A stretch of 5,397 bases of DNA from DAOTUB01 sp034437455 (GTDB lineage: Bacteria; Chloroflexota; Anaerolineae; B4-G1), in NCBI GenBank assembly GCA_034437455.1, contig DAOTUB010000291.1, forward strand, positions 1-5,397, in the 5' to 3' direction. Positions 5,271 to 5,397 of the stretch are shown piece after piece (positions within the stretch are counted from its first letter, which is position 1; every line of letters begins with the position of its first letter). The translations under genes were made by a program, and so were the position numbers. Below the pieces are notes generated by a model. The model was not told where the DNA came from. It did no database searches and saw only the letters and a program-made list of their open reading frames with translations.

Positions 5271-5397
5271 GACCGGGATAAGGCCTGGATTGCCGTGGAG
5301 AACGTGCAGAAGGAAAAATATGAACCAGCCGGGCGCGCCGAGATGCCTCGCTTGGACGTCCAAGCGAGGGTGACAACCTTTGACGAGGTCCAGCAGG
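5271..5397 (+). pseudogene. In-frame tail of the GltD-type gene beyond the amber stop, cut by the window end
   Basis: Reading on past the TAG in the same frame gives DRDKAWIAVENVQKEKYEP, AGRAEMPRLDVQARV and TTFDEVQQ with no further stop before the window ends. This fits the C-terminal tail that follows 'SIDRYLRGEDLR' in GltD-like proteins, where a 'xxRAEMPxLxxxxRxxxFdEVxxGfxeexAxxEAxRCLxC' segment is usual. The stretch therefore belongs to the gene at 3888 and was separated from it by a nonsense codon. A short new gene starting here is unlikely: there is no ribosome binding site in front of the only nearby ATG codons (5319 region out of frame, 5343-5345 in frame). Readthrough of the amber codon is possible but unsupported. 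Confidence 0.6.
5346..5369. repeat. Perfect 24-bp palindrome
   Basis: CCTCGCTTGGAC (5346-5357) is followed directly by its exact reverse complement GTCCAAGCGAGG (5358-5369). It lies within the tail of the GltD-type gene and encodes PRLDVQAR. The encoded residues fit the family without an obvious gap, which argues against a recent insertion. It could extrude as a cruciform or act as a dimer binding site, or be a coding coincidence. Confidence 0.5.

Overview
The window most likely comes from an anaerobic member of the Chloroflexota, probably Anaerolineae-like. This is inferred from protein style, not from a marker gene. The left part holds remnants of two secreted surface proteins of a kind common in that group: a signal peptide followed by a right-handed beta-helix start (TIYVDADAPG, DEIWVAQGVYYPDEG, AVLDGF), and a 'GWxFDGWSG...VTMDADKDVxATF' repeat followed by a tail ending VYLPLLLQ. 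Composition is moderately GC-rich. No rRNA, tRNA, CRISPR array or transposase is visible.

Layout. (1) Positions 1-1140, minus strand, are a decayed surface-protein region. It holds the first three codons of a gene leaving the window at position 1, a beta-helix protein broken by a one-base frameshift and truncated (92-681) with a good promoter at 736-764, a palindromic interspersed repeat (about 785-862), and the C-terminal scrap of another surface protein with an in-frame stop (937-1140). (2) Positions 1141-1731 are a control region. It has a near-consensus plus-strand promoter (1204-1231) whose -10 box lies in the first of two TATACTGTATA palindromes 21 bp apart, possible leader hairpins, a 37-codon membrane-type small ORF with a near-perfect ribosome binding site (1413-1526), and two competing hairpins just before the next gene. 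(3) Positions 1732-5397, plus strand, are a redox operon. A cytoplasmic-looking molybdopterin oxidoreductase of the DMSO reductase superfamily (714 aa) is followed 11 bp later by a protein that joins a DmsB/NrfC-type ferredoxin start to a GltD-type FAD/NAD(P)H module.

If functional, the two operon genes would pass electrons between NAD(P)H, FAD, iron-sulfur clusters and a bis-MGD Mo/W site. The substrate cannot be named. The second gene, however, looks damaged in three places. The ferredoxin part stops in the middle of its third cysteine motif. About 70-80 residues of the flavoprotein end appear to be missing. An amber stop (5268-5270) is followed, in the same frame, by 42 codons that still read like the family's C-terminal tail. 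The most likely story is a catalytic gene that is intact beside a chimeric or decaying electron-transfer partner. A deliberate fusion, or an assembly artefact, are the alternatives.
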